Shown here: in pieces, positions 18,074 through 26,767 of the stretch
How positions within the stretch are numbered: position 1 is the stretch's first letter
Layout of the letters: the number at the start of each line of letters is the position of its first letter
Assembly: GCA_963736235.1 (NCBI GenBank)
Contig: CAVTOR010000006.1
Span: 62,001-126,000, forward strand
DNA: 64,000 nucleotides
Direction of reading: 5' to 3'
Source of the DNA: CAVORB01 sp963736235
GTDB taxonomy: Bacteria; Pseudomonadota; Gammaproteobacteria; Chromatiales; Chromatiaceae
Notes under the pieces: model-generated
What the model was told of the DNA's origin: nothing
Seen by the model: the letters and a program-made list of their open reading frames with translations, nothing else
The model's database searches: none
Translations under genes and position numbers: made by a program

Positions 18074-19300
18074 TCAGGCCTGCGCCGCCGCGTGAGGATC
18101 GACCACCTTGTCGTCCAGCGACTCCGGCAGGAACTGCAGCATGCGGATGCCGACGGCGGTGATCAGCATCGCCACCGCGACCCCGCCGAGACCGAGCAGG
18201 ATCTCCGGCAGGCTTGGGCTGTAGCTGGCGATAGCGCCGCCTACTCCGTCGTAGAAGCCCGACGCGAGTATGGTCTTGTCCGGGAAGAGCTGCATCGGGA
18301 AAGCCTGCCCACCGATGATAATGACGTACATGCTGGCGAGACCGCCTACGACCACCAGCCCGCAGGCAGAGGCGACCCAGGCCTTGTCCGAGCCGAGGAC
18401 CGGGTGAAAGACGATGCCCAAGGGGATGAGCAGCCCGATCAGCATCCAGCCGAGCCAGAACGCCAGCGTGTACACCCCGCCGCTGACCAGGTAGAAGGAG
18501 ACCAGATCATAGTTCTTGGCGCCGTACAGCTTGGTCAGGAAATAGACCAGCACGAAGAACAGGACCGACCCTATAAAGATCCCCATCAGGCCCTTGAGCT
18601 TCGCCATCATGGCGTCGCCAATCGGCCTTTCATCCTGGTCGAATGCGAACATGAGCACGAGCATGAAGATGGCCAGTCCGTAGAGGAAGGACATGGCAAT
18701 GAACATGGGCGCGAGGATGGCGGTGTCAAAGGCCTGCCGGGCGACGATGAACCCGAAGATGGATCCCGTACCGGTCGTCAGCATCAGACGCCAGACGAAG
18801 GCCACGAAGCCCGCCGGCTTGGTGTAGGCGTTGCCCGTACGCTCGGCCATCGTCCACAGGTACGCGATCACGATGGCCATGAAGCCGGTGTACAGAAAGA
18901 TGTTCCACGCAAAGATCGAGCGGAAGTTGTAGTGGGTCATGGCGACCACCAGCCGATCCGGCCGCCCCAGGTCGAGCACCAGCACCATCAAGCCGCCCGC
19001 GAGAAGGGCCACCGCAAGCAGGCCGGACAGGCGGCCGAGCGGTTTGTACGGGGTCTTGCCGAACACGGTGCCGATGGAAGCGACGTTGAGCGCCCCGGAC
19101 GCGGCGACGATGAGGAACACCGCGAAGACATGCGGCATGCCCCACAGCACCTGGTTGGTCATCCCGGTTACCCAGTGACCCTCGTGCTCCATGTAGAGGA
19201 AGGCCAGCCCGCCGAGGCCGGCGACGGCCGCCAGGATTGCGAGCAGACCCCAGTAACGCTGAGGGGTCAATCTCCATTCCCGATAGACGATTCTTTTCAT
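18074..19300 (-). CDS. dsrP: DsrP, NrfD-type quinone-interacting membrane subunit
   Basis: This 408-residue protein has about ten membrane spans and no heme-binding pattern, as in the NrfD/PsrC family. It forms the DsrJOP half of the DsrMKJOP complex and would exchange electrons with the quinone pool in the inner membrane. Typical segments are RYWGLLAILAAVAGLGGLAF at the N-terminus and FAWNIFLYTGFMAIVIAYLW in the middle. It starts 20 bases after dsrO. Confidence 0.95.
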   Translation of the reverse strand: MKRIVYREWRLTPQRYWGLLAILAAVAGLGGLAFLYMEHEGHWVTGMTNQVLWGMPHVFAVFLIVAASGALNVASIGTVFGKTPYKPLGRLSGLLAVALLAGGLMVLVLDLGRPDRLVVAMTHYNFRSIFAWNIFLYTGFMAIVIAYLWTMAERTGNAYTKPAGFVAFVWRLMLTTGTGSIFGFIVARQAFDTAILAPMFIAMSFLYGLAIFMLVLMFAFDQDERPIGDAMMAKLKGLMGIFIGSVLFFVLVYFLTKLYGAKNYDLVSFYLVSGGVYTLAFWLGWMLIGLLIPLGIVFHPVLGSDKAWVASACGLVVVGGLASMYVIIIGGQAFPMQLFPDKTILASGFYDGVGGAIASYSPSLPEILLGLGGVAVAMLITAVGIRMLQFLPESLDDKVVDPHAAAQA

Positions 19301-19320
19301 GACAGCATCTCCAGCCGGCG

Positions 19321-20097
19321 TCAGACGCCCGAGTAACGAACGCCCGTGTTGAGGGCGAGATCCTCGCGGATCTGGCGGCTCGGCAGAGCCTCAAGCGCTT
19401 TGACCAAGGGGCTTTCGGGATCTTTGAGATCGCCAAACACGATGGCGTTGTGACCCTCCGCGGCGCAGGCGTCCACGCACGCGGTCGATGACGCTCCGTT
19501 GTCCCGGCGGTGCACGCAAAGATTGCAGCTTTCGACGCATCCCTTGCCGCGGGGCGCGAGCGTCAGCTTCTCCTCCACCGCCGCATGTATGAAGGAACGG
19601 GCCTTGTACGGACAGGCCATCATGCAGTAGCGGCAGCCGATGCAGGTGTGGCGATCGACCATCACGATGCCGTCCGCGCGCTTGAACGATGCCCCGGTCG
19701 GGCAGACGTCGACGCAGGGAGGATGCTCGCAGTGCTGGCACATGATCGGAAGGTTCGTGGCCCGGCCGGTCAGGTTGTCCCGGACCTTGACCTTGCGGAT
19801 CCACTTCGCCACCTGCTGCTCCCACTTGGACTCGTCCGCACCCTCAGGCTTTTGCTGCAGATTGAGGCCGTTCTCTTGGTTGCAGGCCTTGACGCAGGCA
19901 TCACAGCCATCGGCGCACTTGGTGGTATCGATCAGCATGCCGTAGCGCACGCCGCTGGTGACCGGCTCCGAGCGCGGCTGAGCGTTTGCGATGGTGTGGA
20001 GTACAACGCCAGGGGCAACGGTCACAGCCGCCATGCCGGCGGCGGCACCGACGAAGGACCGGCGGTCTCGATCGATCTTCTCGCTGGGCTTGTTCAT
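19321..20097 (-). CDS. dsrO: DsrO, periplasmic iron-sulfur protein with Tat signal
   Basis: This 258-residue protein is a four-cluster ferredoxin-like subunit. The N-terminus carries a twin-arginine signal (DRDRRSFVGAAAGMAAVTVA), so it is exported folded. Cysteine groups follow the [4Fe-4S] pattern: CADGCDACVKACN, CQHCEHPPCVDVCPTG, CIGCRYCMMACPYKAR and CVESCNLCVHR with CVDACAAE. It transfers electrons between the triheme DsrJ and the membrane subunit DsrP. Its start lies two bases after the dsrJ stop, which implies translational coupling. Confidence 0.96.
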   Translation of the reverse strand: MNKPSEKIDRDRRSFVGAAAGMAAVTVAPGVVLHTIANAQPRSEPVTSGVRYGMLIDTTKCADGCDACVKACNQENGLNLQQKPEGADESKWEQQVAKWIRKVKVRDNLTGRATNLPIMCQHCEHPPCVDVCPTGASFKRADGIVMVDRHTCIGCRYCMMACPYKARSFIHAAVEEKLTLAPRGKGCVESCNLCVHRRDNGASSTACVDACAAEGHNAIVFGDLKDPESPLVKALEALPSRQIREDLALNTGVRYSGV

Positions 20098-20099
20098 GG

Positions 20100-20606
20100 T
20101 CAGTTGCCTTTCCCCAGGACTTCAGACTGCAGGCCCTGACCGCCGAGCGTGGTGGACGCCAGCGGCGGGTGCCAGTCCAAGCGACCCTGCGCAAGCGCGG
20201 CGGCCGCCTCAGCATCGGTGTAGGCCGGTACCGTCGCATGGCAATCGAAGCAGTTCAGCCGAACCGCCACGAACGCGTGACAGGCGCTACAGAACTGGCC
20301 TTCGGAATCGACTGGGACCGGAAGACTATCCGACCCGGTGCTCACGTGGCAGTCGATGCAGCCGGCAAGGCTGTGTTTGGTCGAGCGTATGCCGTTGTGC
20401 ACCGTCTCGTCACGCTGATGCTTGATCACCTCCATGTGATTGCGGCGCATGAACTCCGTGGGTTCCACACAGCTCTCGAGCTGGGCAGCCTTGGACCCCG
20501 GAACCACGTAATTGTCGCCAGCGGCCTGCACGGCCGAGGCGAAAAGCGCCCCGGCCAGGCCGATGGAGATGAGGCTGCCTGTTACAACGGCGTTGGCCAT
20601 CGACAT
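20100..20606 (-). CDS. dsrJ: DsrJ, periplasmic triheme cytochrome c
   Basis: This 168-residue protein has a Sec signal or anchor (residues about 5-29) and three CxxCH heme sites: CIDCH (83-87), CSACH (106-110) and CFDCH (119-123). Cys46 in QLESCVEP matches the cysteine that serves as the unusual distal heme ligand in A. vinosum DsrJ. It is the periplasmic end of DsrMKJOP and may take part in oxidation of a sulfur substrate. Confidence 0.96.
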   Translation of the reverse strand: MSMANAVVTGSLISIGLAGALFASAVQAAGDNYVVPGSKAAQLESCVEPTEFMRRNHMEVIKHQRDETVHNGIRSTKHSLAGCIDCHVSTGSDSLPVPVDSEGQFCSACHAFVAVRLNCFDCHATVPAYTDAEAAAALAQGRLDWHPPLASTTLGGQGLQSEVLGKGN

Positions 20607-20618
20607 CTCCCGGTTGAG

Positions 20619-22577
20619 TTACTCGCCCAGCCCCATCTTGATGTAGCCGGTGGGGCAGACGTCGGAACAGATGTGGCAGCCGATGCACTTGGCGTAGTCG
20701 GTGTCCACGTAGCGTCCGGTGGTGTTCTCGCCCTTTTTCACCCGAAATACCGCATCCTGCGGGCAGAAGATGACGCAGTTGTCGCACTCGAAGCACATGC
20801 CGCAGCTCATGCAGCGCTTGGCCTCGTCGATGGCCTCCACCTCGGACAGACCGATGATTCGTTCCTTGAAGTGGCCCAGCACGTCATCCGAGGACGGAAC
20901 CTCCTCCTTGCGGAGGTTACGGGCGTGGTACTTGAAATGCCCCAGGAACAGCTCGTCGTGGGGGATGATCTCCGCGCCGGAGCGGTCCTCGTAGTTGTGG
21001 ATCGCCCAGTTCCCATCCGCGGTGCCGCGCAGATCGCCCTGAGCCTCAACGCTGAACTTCTCCGGCGCAAGATGCGCCTCTTCCATCTTCTTCAGCAGAT
21101 CGAAGTGATGCACGTCGACCTTCGGGCGACGCTTGTGCTGGGCCTGCTTGAGATACTCGTCAATGGAGTCTGCGGCAATGGAGGCCTGCCCGATCGCGGT
21201 GGTCAGCAGATGCGGACGGATGATGTCTCCTGCCACGAAGTGGCCCGGCTTGTCCGGCACCTGGTAGAACTTGTCCGCGTTCATCAGGCCACGACCGTTG
21301 TCGAGGTCCTCGAGGCCCGTCATGTCGCCGCCCTGTCCGATCGCGGCCACGATCAGGTCCGCGTCGAGCGTACGCTCGGTGCCCTCGACCGGGACCGGCT
21401 TCATGCCATCCATCGTGCAGTCACAGACCTTGAGGCCCTTGGCGCGGCCGTCGTCGCCCAACAGGACCTCCATGGGCATGACACCGTCAAGGATGGTGAC
21501 ACCCTCGGTCAGCGCGTCGTGCACTTCGTGCTCCGCGGCCATCATCTTGGCGCGGTGAAACAGAGACGTCAGGGTGACTTCGGCACCCTGCGCCGCAGCA
21601 GTCACGGCCGTGTCGTGGGCCACGTAGCCGTCGTGGATGATGGTCTCCGGTAGATCGCTGGGCTTGGTGTGCTGAATGTGGCCGATACGGCGCGCCACCG
21701 AGACCACGTCGATCGAGGTGTCACCGCCGCCGATGCAGACCACCTTCTCGGCCGTGACCTTCATGCGGCCCTCGTTGAAGGCCTTGAGGAAAGCGACGCC
21801 GGAGACGCAGTTCGGGGTGCCTTCCCAGCCGGGAACGGGCAGTCCGCGGCCACTCTGACAACCGATGCCCCACAGGATCGCGTCGTAGTCGCGCTCGAGG
21901 TCCGCCACCGAGACGTCGCTGCCGACCTTGGTCTTGAGCTTGACCTCGACGCCCATGTCGATGATGCGCTGGATCTCGCTATCGAGCTTGTCGCGGGGCA
22001 CGCGATAGCCGGGAATACCGAACTTGAACATCCCACCGAGCGCGTCATTGGCCTCGAAGATGGTGCAGCCGTGTCCCTTTCGGCGCAGCTGGTAGGCCGC
22101 GGCCAGGCCGGCGGGACCACCCCCAACGATCGCCACCTTCTTTCCGGTGTCCGGACCAGCCTCGAAGCCCAGGCCCTTCTCAATGGCGGTATCGCCGATG
22201 TATTGCTCTACCGAATTGATCCCGACGAAGTCTTCCAACTCATTGCGGTTACAGCCATCCTGGCAGGGCGCGGGGCACACACGACCCATCATCGAGGGGA
22301 AGGGGTTAGCGTCCGTGGAGCGGCGGAAAGCATACTCCTGCCAGTCCATGCCCTGCGGCGGCAGCTCTTGCTGGCGGACGATGGCGAGCCAGCCGCGGAT
22401 ATCCTCACCCGAGGGGCAGCTGCCCTGGCAAGGAGGCGTCTTATGCACATAGGTCGGACACTTGTGGGACGTGTCCTGGACAAAGATCTGTTCGGTCAGT
22501 TTGTCCCAAGTGTGGTCGCCGTCCTTGTAACGGCGCCAAGAGATTTTGGTCTTCATTTCGTCGCTGGAAGTCGCCAT
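20619..22577 (-). CDS. dsrL: DsrL, iron-sulfur flavoprotein NAD(P)H:acceptor oxidoreductase
   Basis: This 652-residue protein belongs to the glutamate synthase small-subunit-like family. It has an FAD site (VAIVGGGPAGLAAAYQLRRK, near residue 150), an NAD(P)-binding site (VVCIGGGDTSIDVVSVARR, near residue 285) and a C-terminal two-cluster ferredoxin domain (CMSCGMCFECDNCVIFCP and CIGCHICSDVCPTG). DsrL is the electron acceptor that couples DsrAB sulfide oxidation to NAD+ reduction in phototrophic and chemotrophic oxidisers, and its presence marks the oxidative direction. The ATG at 22577 is preferred to the adjacent TTG; GGAGA lies upstream. Confidence 0.96.
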   Translation of the reverse strand: MATSSDEMKTKISWRRYKDGDHTWDKLTEQIFVQDTSHKCPTYVHKTPPCQGSCPSGEDIRGWLAIVRQQELPPQGMDWQEYAFRRSTDANPFPSMMGRVCPAPCQDGCNRNELEDFVGINSVEQYIGDTAIEKGLGFEAGPDTGKKVAIVGGGPAGLAAAYQLRRKGHGCTIFEANDALGGMFKFGIPGYRVPRDKLDSEIQRIIDMGVEVKLKTKVGSDVSVADLERDYDAILWGIGCQSGRGLPVPGWEGTPNCVSGVAFLKAFNEGRMKVTAEKVVCIGGGDTSIDVVSVARRIGHIQHTKPSDLPETIIHDGYVAHDTAVTAAAQGAEVTLTSLFHRAKMMAAEHEVHDALTEGVTILDGVMPMEVLLGDDGRAKGLKVCDCTMDGMKPVPVEGTERTLDADLIVAAIGQGGDMTGLEDLDNGRGLMNADKFYQVPDKPGHFVAGDIIRPHLLTTAIGQASIAADSIDEYLKQAQHKRRPKVDVHHFDLLKKMEEAHLAPEKFSVEAQGDLRGTADGNWAIHNYEDRSGAEIIPHDELFLGHFKYHARNLRKEEVPSSDDVLGHFKERIIGLSEVEAIDEAKRCMSCGMCFECDNCVIFCPQDAVFRVKKGENTTGRYVDTDYAKCIGCHICSDVCPTGYIKMGLGE

Positions 22578-22672
22578 CAATCGTTCTCCTTACCAGTGGA
22601 ACCCTAAGTTCTGGTGAATCTAGGACCGGGCGCCGCCGTCGAGTCGCGGCCCCCAATCGAAATGTCACGCGT

Positions 22673-24199
22673 TCAGGCCGCGTCTTCGGCCTCGTCGTCG
22701 TCCGTCTCCTGACCGGTGAGGACGATCGCGTTGGACACCAGCTGGTGCACGCTCACGATCTGGTCCATCTCCATGCCATAGAACGGAAGCACCTTGGAGA
22801 ACTGGCTTTTGCAGATGGCGCAGATGGCGGCCATGTGCGTCACGCCCTTCTCCTGCATCACATTGTTGAGCGCCTCGACCCGCGGTTTGGCACCCTTGAC
22901 CCGAAGCTCCATCAGATCGTCGGTGAGGAGCCCGCCTCCGCCGCCGCAGCAGAAGGTGCGCTCGCGGATGGTCTCCTCGTCCATGTCGAAGTAGTTGTTG
23001 CAGGTGGCCTTGATGATCGCCCGCGGGATGTCGAACTGCCCCCCTGGCCTGTCGCCCATGCGCGACGCGCGCGCCACGTTGCATGAGTCGTGATAGGTCA
23101 GGACCATGTCGTCGTTCTGCGACTTGTCGAACTTGAGCTTGCCCTGCTGCATCAACCCATAGGTGAACTCGCAGATGTGCTGGGGCACCGGATAACGGGG
23201 ATCGAGGAAATCCCAGGGCCCCGCCAGGGTGTTGAGGAAGCTGTAGGCGACGCGCCAGGCGTGTCCGCACTCGCCGAAGACGATACGCTTGACCTTGAGG
23301 TCGATCGCCGCCTTACGGATGCGCTGCGCGACCCGGCGCATGTTGTCGTAGGAGCCGATGAACATGCCGAAGTTCGCGGCCTCCGAGGCATAGGAGCTCA
23401 GGGTCCAGGAGACACCCGCCTCGTGGAACACCTTGCCGTAGCCGATGAGACCGTCCACGTGGGGCTCCGCGAAGAAGTCCGCCGACGGCGTCACCAACAG
23501 AATCTCGGCCCCTTCCTCGTCTACCGGGTACTTGACCTCGACGCCCGTGTCATCGAGCACGTCCTCTTCGAGCCCCTCGAGGGTGTCCACCAGGGCCGGC
23601 CCGGGCAGGCCCAGGTTATTCCCGATTTTGTAGACCTTGGCGATGATCTCGTTGCAGTATTTCTGGCCCACGCCGATGCTGTCCATGATCTCCCGCGCGG
23701 CCATGGAGATCTCGGCGGTATCGATGCCGTAGGGGCAAAAGACCGAACAGCGCCGGCACTGGGAGCATTGATGGAAATAGCTGTACCACTCGTCCAGGAC
23801 GTCCTTCGTGAAGTCCGACGCGCCCACTAACTTGGGGAACCACTTGCCGGCCAGAGTGAAGTAGCGGCGGTAGACCTTGCGCATCAGGTCCTGACGCCCG
23901 ACCGGCATGTTCTTGGGATCCTGCGTACCGAGGTAGTAATGGCACTTGTCGGTACACGAGCCACACTTGACGCAGGAGTCGAGATAGACCCGGAGAGAGC
24001 GGTACTTGCCCAACAGCTCTCCCATCTTGTCGATGGCCTTCTCCTCCCAACCGTCCACCAGATCGCCGGGGAAGCCCAGCGGCTCCTGGTGCTCGGGCTT
24101 GGCCACGAAGGGACTCGAATGGGACATGGTGCCCGACTCGACCGCCGGAATCTCGGCGTACTGCTTGAGCTCGGGAACTTTGAAATTTGCCTTTGCCAT
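22673..24199 (-). CDS. dsrK: DsrK, HdrD-like cytoplasmic iron-sulfur subunit
   Basis: This 508-residue protein has two [4Fe-4S] ferredoxin motifs (CVKCGSCTDKCHYYLG and CSQCRRCSVFCPYGID) followed by CCG-type cysteine motifs as in heterodisulfide reductase HdrD (HDSCNVAR, FCCGGGGGLL and CAICKSQF). It sits on the cytoplasmic side of DsrMKJOP, where it is thought to handle the DsrC trisulfide or disulfide. It follows dsrM by 44 bases. Confidence 0.96.
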   Translation of the reverse strand: MAKANFKVPELKQYAEIPAVESGTMSHSSPFVAKPEHQEPLGFPGDLVDGWEEKAIDKMGELLGKYRSLRVYLDSCVKCGSCTDKCHYYLGTQDPKNMPVGRQDLMRKVYRRYFTLAGKWFPKLVGASDFTKDVLDEWYSYFHQCSQCRRCSVFCPYGIDTAEISMAAREIMDSIGVGQKYCNEIIAKVYKIGNNLGLPGPALVDTLEGLEEDVLDDTGVEVKYPVDEEGAEILLVTPSADFFAEPHVDGLIGYGKVFHEAGVSWTLSSYASEAANFGMFIGSYDNMRRVAQRIRKAAIDLKVKRIVFGECGHAWRVAYSFLNTLAGPWDFLDPRYPVPQHICEFTYGLMQQGKLKFDKSQNDDMVLTYHDSCNVARASRMGDRPGGQFDIPRAIIKATCNNYFDMDEETIRERTFCCGGGGGLLTDDLMELRVKGAKPRVEALNNVMQEKGVTHMAAICAICKSQFSKVLPFYGMEMDQIVSVHQLVSNAIVLTGQETDDDEAEDAA

Positions 24200-24243
24200 G
24201 GTTCGACCTCGGAAGCTGGGCCGCGGCTGGTGAGCCTGACGTC

Positions 24244-24975
24244 TTACTGCTGTTCCAGTTGCTTCGCCCAGGCGGCGACGTGACGCCTCTCGCGCGGATT
24301 GTCCGCCTGATTGCGGGACGGGCTGAAAAAGAGTCCCGGGGCATGCAGCAGCTTGCTGAACGGGAAGATGATCATGAGACCCGCCACGAGCAGCAGATGC
24401 AGAAGCAGCAGAGGATCAGCCGGCAGCGGGGCGAGGTTGAAGGTCACCAAGCCGCGGAAGAACTGCTTGACGCCGATCACATCGGTATGAACGAGGAACG
24501 TCATCCCCAACCCGCTGACGCCGATGAGGATGAGAAGCGCGAGAATCAGGTGATCCGAAGGCCCCGTGATGTAACGCACTCGGTCGACCAATATGCGCCG
24601 TGCCCACAAGCCCGCGAGGCCTACCACCATGGCCATGCCGCCGTAGATGCCGAATGGCTGAACCAACTCGATCGGCAGCCAGACCGGATCGATGAAATAG
24701 CGCAGGTGGCGCAGGGTGACCAGAAACAGCCCGAAATGGAACACCCAGCCGAAGATCCAGATCCACTTGTTGCCCTTGAACAGGCTCTCGAAGAGCACCA
24801 CCTCCCGCACCATGCGCATGGCAACCCCCGCCTCGGTGATGGGCGCGGGCGTGGTGGGGATCTTGAGCGGCGCTGGGGTGCGGGCGTACTGAACGATCTT
24901 GCGGATCAGGCCTGCCAGAAGAACCGCCGCAGCGAAGTAGAACAACGAAGCGTAAACAACCGTCAGAAACGACAT
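24244..24975 (-). CDS. dsrM: DsrM, NarI-like cytochrome b membrane subunit
   Basis: This 243-residue protein has five to six membrane spans and histidines placed for two b hemes (FGWVFHFGLFLVTLRHLRYF and LLLLHLLLVAGLMII, then SKLLHAPGLFF). It anchors DsrK and exchanges electrons with quinone. It is separated from dsrC by 194 bases that contain a hairpin, so the membrane complex genes may be expressed at a different level from dsrABEFHC. Confidence 0.95.
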   Translation of the reverse strand: MSFLTVVYASLFYFAAAVLLAGLIRKIVQYARTPAPLKIPTTPAPITEAGVAMRMVREVVLFESLFKGNKWIWIFGWVFHFGLFLVTLRHLRYFIDPVWLPIELVQPFGIYGGMAMVVGLAGLWARRILVDRVRYITGPSDHLILALLILIGVSGLGMTFLVHTDVIGVKQFFRGLVTFNLAPLPADPLLLLHLLLVAGLMIIFPFSKLLHAPGLFFSPSRNQADNPRERRHVAAWAKQLEQQ

Positions 24976-25074
24976 CTTCCCGCTACCTTCAGTGGATTCA
25001 GCACAGTTCCGAGGAAACTGCCGCCGCTGGGCTCACGACGATGCGCTCGCTCAGCCTGTCGACGACCAAATCCC

Positions 25075-25090
25075 GCCCGCTCATGCGGGC
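25075..25090 (-). promoter_or_regulatory. Hairpin between dsrC and dsrM
   Basis: A perfect 6-bp stem (GCCCGC / GCGGGC, four-base loop) lies in the dsrC-dsrM gap. On the transcribed strand it is followed by a GGGATTTGG stretch, not a T run. It could be a partial terminator or an mRNA-stabilising structure that gives higher levels of dsrABEFHC than of dsrMKLJOP. Confidence 0.4.
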
Positions 25091-25169
25091 ACCGGTTCCC
25101 GCCGCCTATCGCCGGCATTCCCGATGACGCTCGGCCATCGGAAACGCAGCTGGCACCTTGCGGTCGCGA

Positions 25170-25502
25170 TCAGACGCAGCCGGTCGGCTTCGGCAAACCT
25201 GCATAGCGGCAAGCCTGCTTGGCGGGACCGTAGGGGAACAGGCCGTAGAGGTACTTGCTGTTGCCCTTGTCCTTGCCCAGCTTCTTGCCGACCGCCTTGG
25301 TCAGAACCCGCACCGCAGGCGCAATCTGATACTCCTCGTAGTACTCGCGCAGGAACTTGATGATGTCCCAGTGCTCGTCGCTCAGTACCAGATCGTCTTC
25401 CTTCGCCATGACCTCCGCGACGCCCTGTTCCCACTCCTGGATGTTGGTGAGGTAACCCTCTTCGTCGGTCTCGTAGGTCTTACCGTTGACTTCGATAGGC
25501 AT
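25170..25502 (-). CDS. dsrC: DsrC, sulfur-carrier protein with both redox cysteines
   Basis: This 110-residue DsrC has both conserved C-terminal cysteines: Cys98 (KQACRYAGLP) and the penultimate Cys109 (PTGCV), spaced by eleven as in functional DsrC. It carries sulfane sulfur from DsrEFH to DsrAB and is the substrate of DsrK as a trisulfide or disulfide. It begins MPIEVNGKTYETDEEGYL, and an AGGAGA ribosome-binding site precedes it. A paralogue without either cysteine lies at 32544. Confidence 0.97.
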   Translation of the reverse strand: MPIEVNGKTYETDEEGYLTNIQEWEQGVAEVMAKEDDLVLSDEHWDIIKFLREYYEEYQIAPAVRVLTKAVGKKLGKDKGNSKYLYGLFPYGPAKQACRYAGLPKPTGCV

Positions 25503-25533
25503 GATGACTCTCCTCTCGGTTAAAGATTAATCG

Positions 25534-25842
25534 TTACAGCCAGGCCTGGACCTTGTCGTTTTCCGCGGCCAAATCCACGAAACCGGCATAGTCCACTACT
25601 TTGACGCCGTCGATTACGCGTGCCTCGGAGAAGCCGCGTGCCGCAAGGTCCGGGCCGAGGACGTAGATCGGCTGCGTATCGAGCGCAGCCTTTACCTGCC
25701 CCTCCGCGCTCGTACCCTTCAGGACCGCGTAAACACCGTCCTCGAACAGCAGTACCGGATCCTCACGGTTGGCGAACTTCAGGCAGGATTCCAGCGCATT
25801 GCGCTCGAACGGCGACTTGTTGATGGTATGCAAAATGCTCAT
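25534..25842 (-). CDS. dsrH: DsrH/TusB, subunit of the DsrEFH sulfurtransferase
   Basis: This 102-residue DsrH carries Cys20 (NALESCLKF), at the same position as the conserved cysteine of A. vinosum DsrH. With DsrE and DsrF it forms an alpha2beta2gamma2 cytoplasmic complex that passes persulfide sulfur to DsrC. It starts 12 bases after dsrF with a GGAGG site. Confidence 0.95.
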   Translation of the reverse strand: MSILHTINKSPFERNALESCLKFANREDPVLLFEDGVYAVLKGTSAEGQVKAALDTQPIYVLGPDLAARGFSEARVIDGVKVVDYAGFVDLAAENDKVQAWL

Positions 25843-25854
25843 CGGACCCCTCCT

Positions 25855-26265
25855 TCAGAAGCTGAAGATCACGTCGGATTCTTCCATAAGCTCGGAAACG
25901 CGGGCGGCATCCACCACCTCGACGATGTTCTCGATCTCCTCCTCGGTTTCCCAGTCCTCCCAGGCGATCTGGACCAGATCGTCCTGGGTCAGGCCGCGGG
26001 ACTCCAGGGAATCCTTGTCGACGTAGATGCTCTTGACCTCGTAGTCGCCCAGGGTCCGATAGGTGGGCGAGAAGTTCTTCATGCCGATACCGGCCGTGTC
26101 CTGGCCCTTGGTGAGCTGGTACACACCGTCGTCGACGAACATCAGCCTGACTTCCTGATCGAAAGCGGCACCGATCAGGACAACCTCGAGGGACTCCCAA
26201 GCGTAGATGGTGCCGTAGGGGGCCTTGCGGTTGAGGTACAGAAATTTTTTCACGACTTCAGACAT
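25855..26265 (-). CDS. dsrF: DsrF/TusC, subunit of the DsrEFH sulfurtransferase
   Basis: This 136-residue DsrF has the family core ESLEVVLIGAAFDQEVRLMF, then DDGVYQLTKGQDT. It has no cysteine at all, so it must be structural here; sulfur handling falls to DsrE Cys78 and DsrH Cys20. It lies 12 bases after dsrE. Confidence 0.95.
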   Translation of the reverse strand: MSEVVKKFLYLNRKAPYGTIYAWESLEVVLIGAAFDQEVRLMFVDDGVYQLTKGQDTAGIGMKNFSPTYRTLGDYEVKSIYVDKDSLESRGLTQDDLVQIAWEDWETEEEIENIVEVVDAARVSELMEESDVIFSF

Positions 26266-26277
26266 GGTGTACCCCCT

Positions 26278-26670
26278 TTAATCCCCGAAGACGACGAGGC
26301 GATCCGACTGGATGGCCGCCTCGACCAGCTGCCCGAGTCCGGAGATCCGAAACTTGGGATGGATGTTGGTGGCGTCTTTCTCGTTGCGCTGGGCTTCGCC
26401 CTCGTCCACTACCCCGCGGCGCTGGGCTGCGGCGACGCAGACCACCATGTCGAGATCATGCTGCTCGGCCAGCTCGGCCCACCGGTTGACGATGTGCCGA
26501 TCGTCCTGCGGCGGCGTGGTCAGCCGCGTCGAGTTGTTGACCCCGTCGTGGTAGAAGAAGACGCGAAAGACCTCGTGCCCTTTCTCCAGGGCAGCCTTCG
26601 TGAAGAAGTACGCCGAGTCGGACGCCTGGTGCTGGTAGGGCCCCTCGTTGATCTGAATTGCGAACTTCAT
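26278..26670 (-). CDS. dsrE: DsrE/TusD, active-site subunit of the DsrEFH sulfurtransferase
   Basis: This 130-residue DsrE carries Cys78 in LDMVVCVAAAQRRGV, the residue that binds sulfur in A. vinosum DsrE. It is the sulfur donor to DsrC in the relay from persulfide carriers. Upstream is a 97-base gap from dsrB with a strong hairpin. Confidence 0.96.
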   Translation of the reverse strand: MKFAIQINEGPYQHQASDSAYFFTKAALEKGHEVFRVFFYHDGVNNSTRLTTPPQDDRHIVNRWAELAEQHDLDMVVCVAAAQRRGVVDEGEAQRNEKDATNIHPKFRISGLGQLVEAAIQSDRLVVFGD

Positions 26671-26700
26671 AGCGACCTCGATGTAGTTGTTCCACTCTCC

Positions 26701-26730
26701 CTATCCCTCTCCCGCCGGGGAGAGGGATAG
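26701..26730 (-). repeat. Perfect 13-bp inverted repeat between dsrB and dsrE
   Basis: The arms CTATCCCTCTCCC and GGGAGAGGGATAG pair perfectly around a GCCG loop. Purine-rich and pyrimidine-rich arms of this type are widespread as short dispersed repeats in proteobacteria. Within the transcript it would form a very stable hairpin after dsrAB that could protect the dsrAB message or partly terminate transcription. I found no second copy in this window. Confidence 0.7.
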
Positions 26731-26767
26731 TCAGGAGTACGCGCGGCGCACCCCGGATACAACCCGC

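Noticed and set aside
19986..21653. Long plus-strand frame of 555 residues opposite dsrJ and dsrL
   Set aside because: It crosses gene boundaries on the other strand and has no domain; dsrJ and dsrL are complete on the minus strand.
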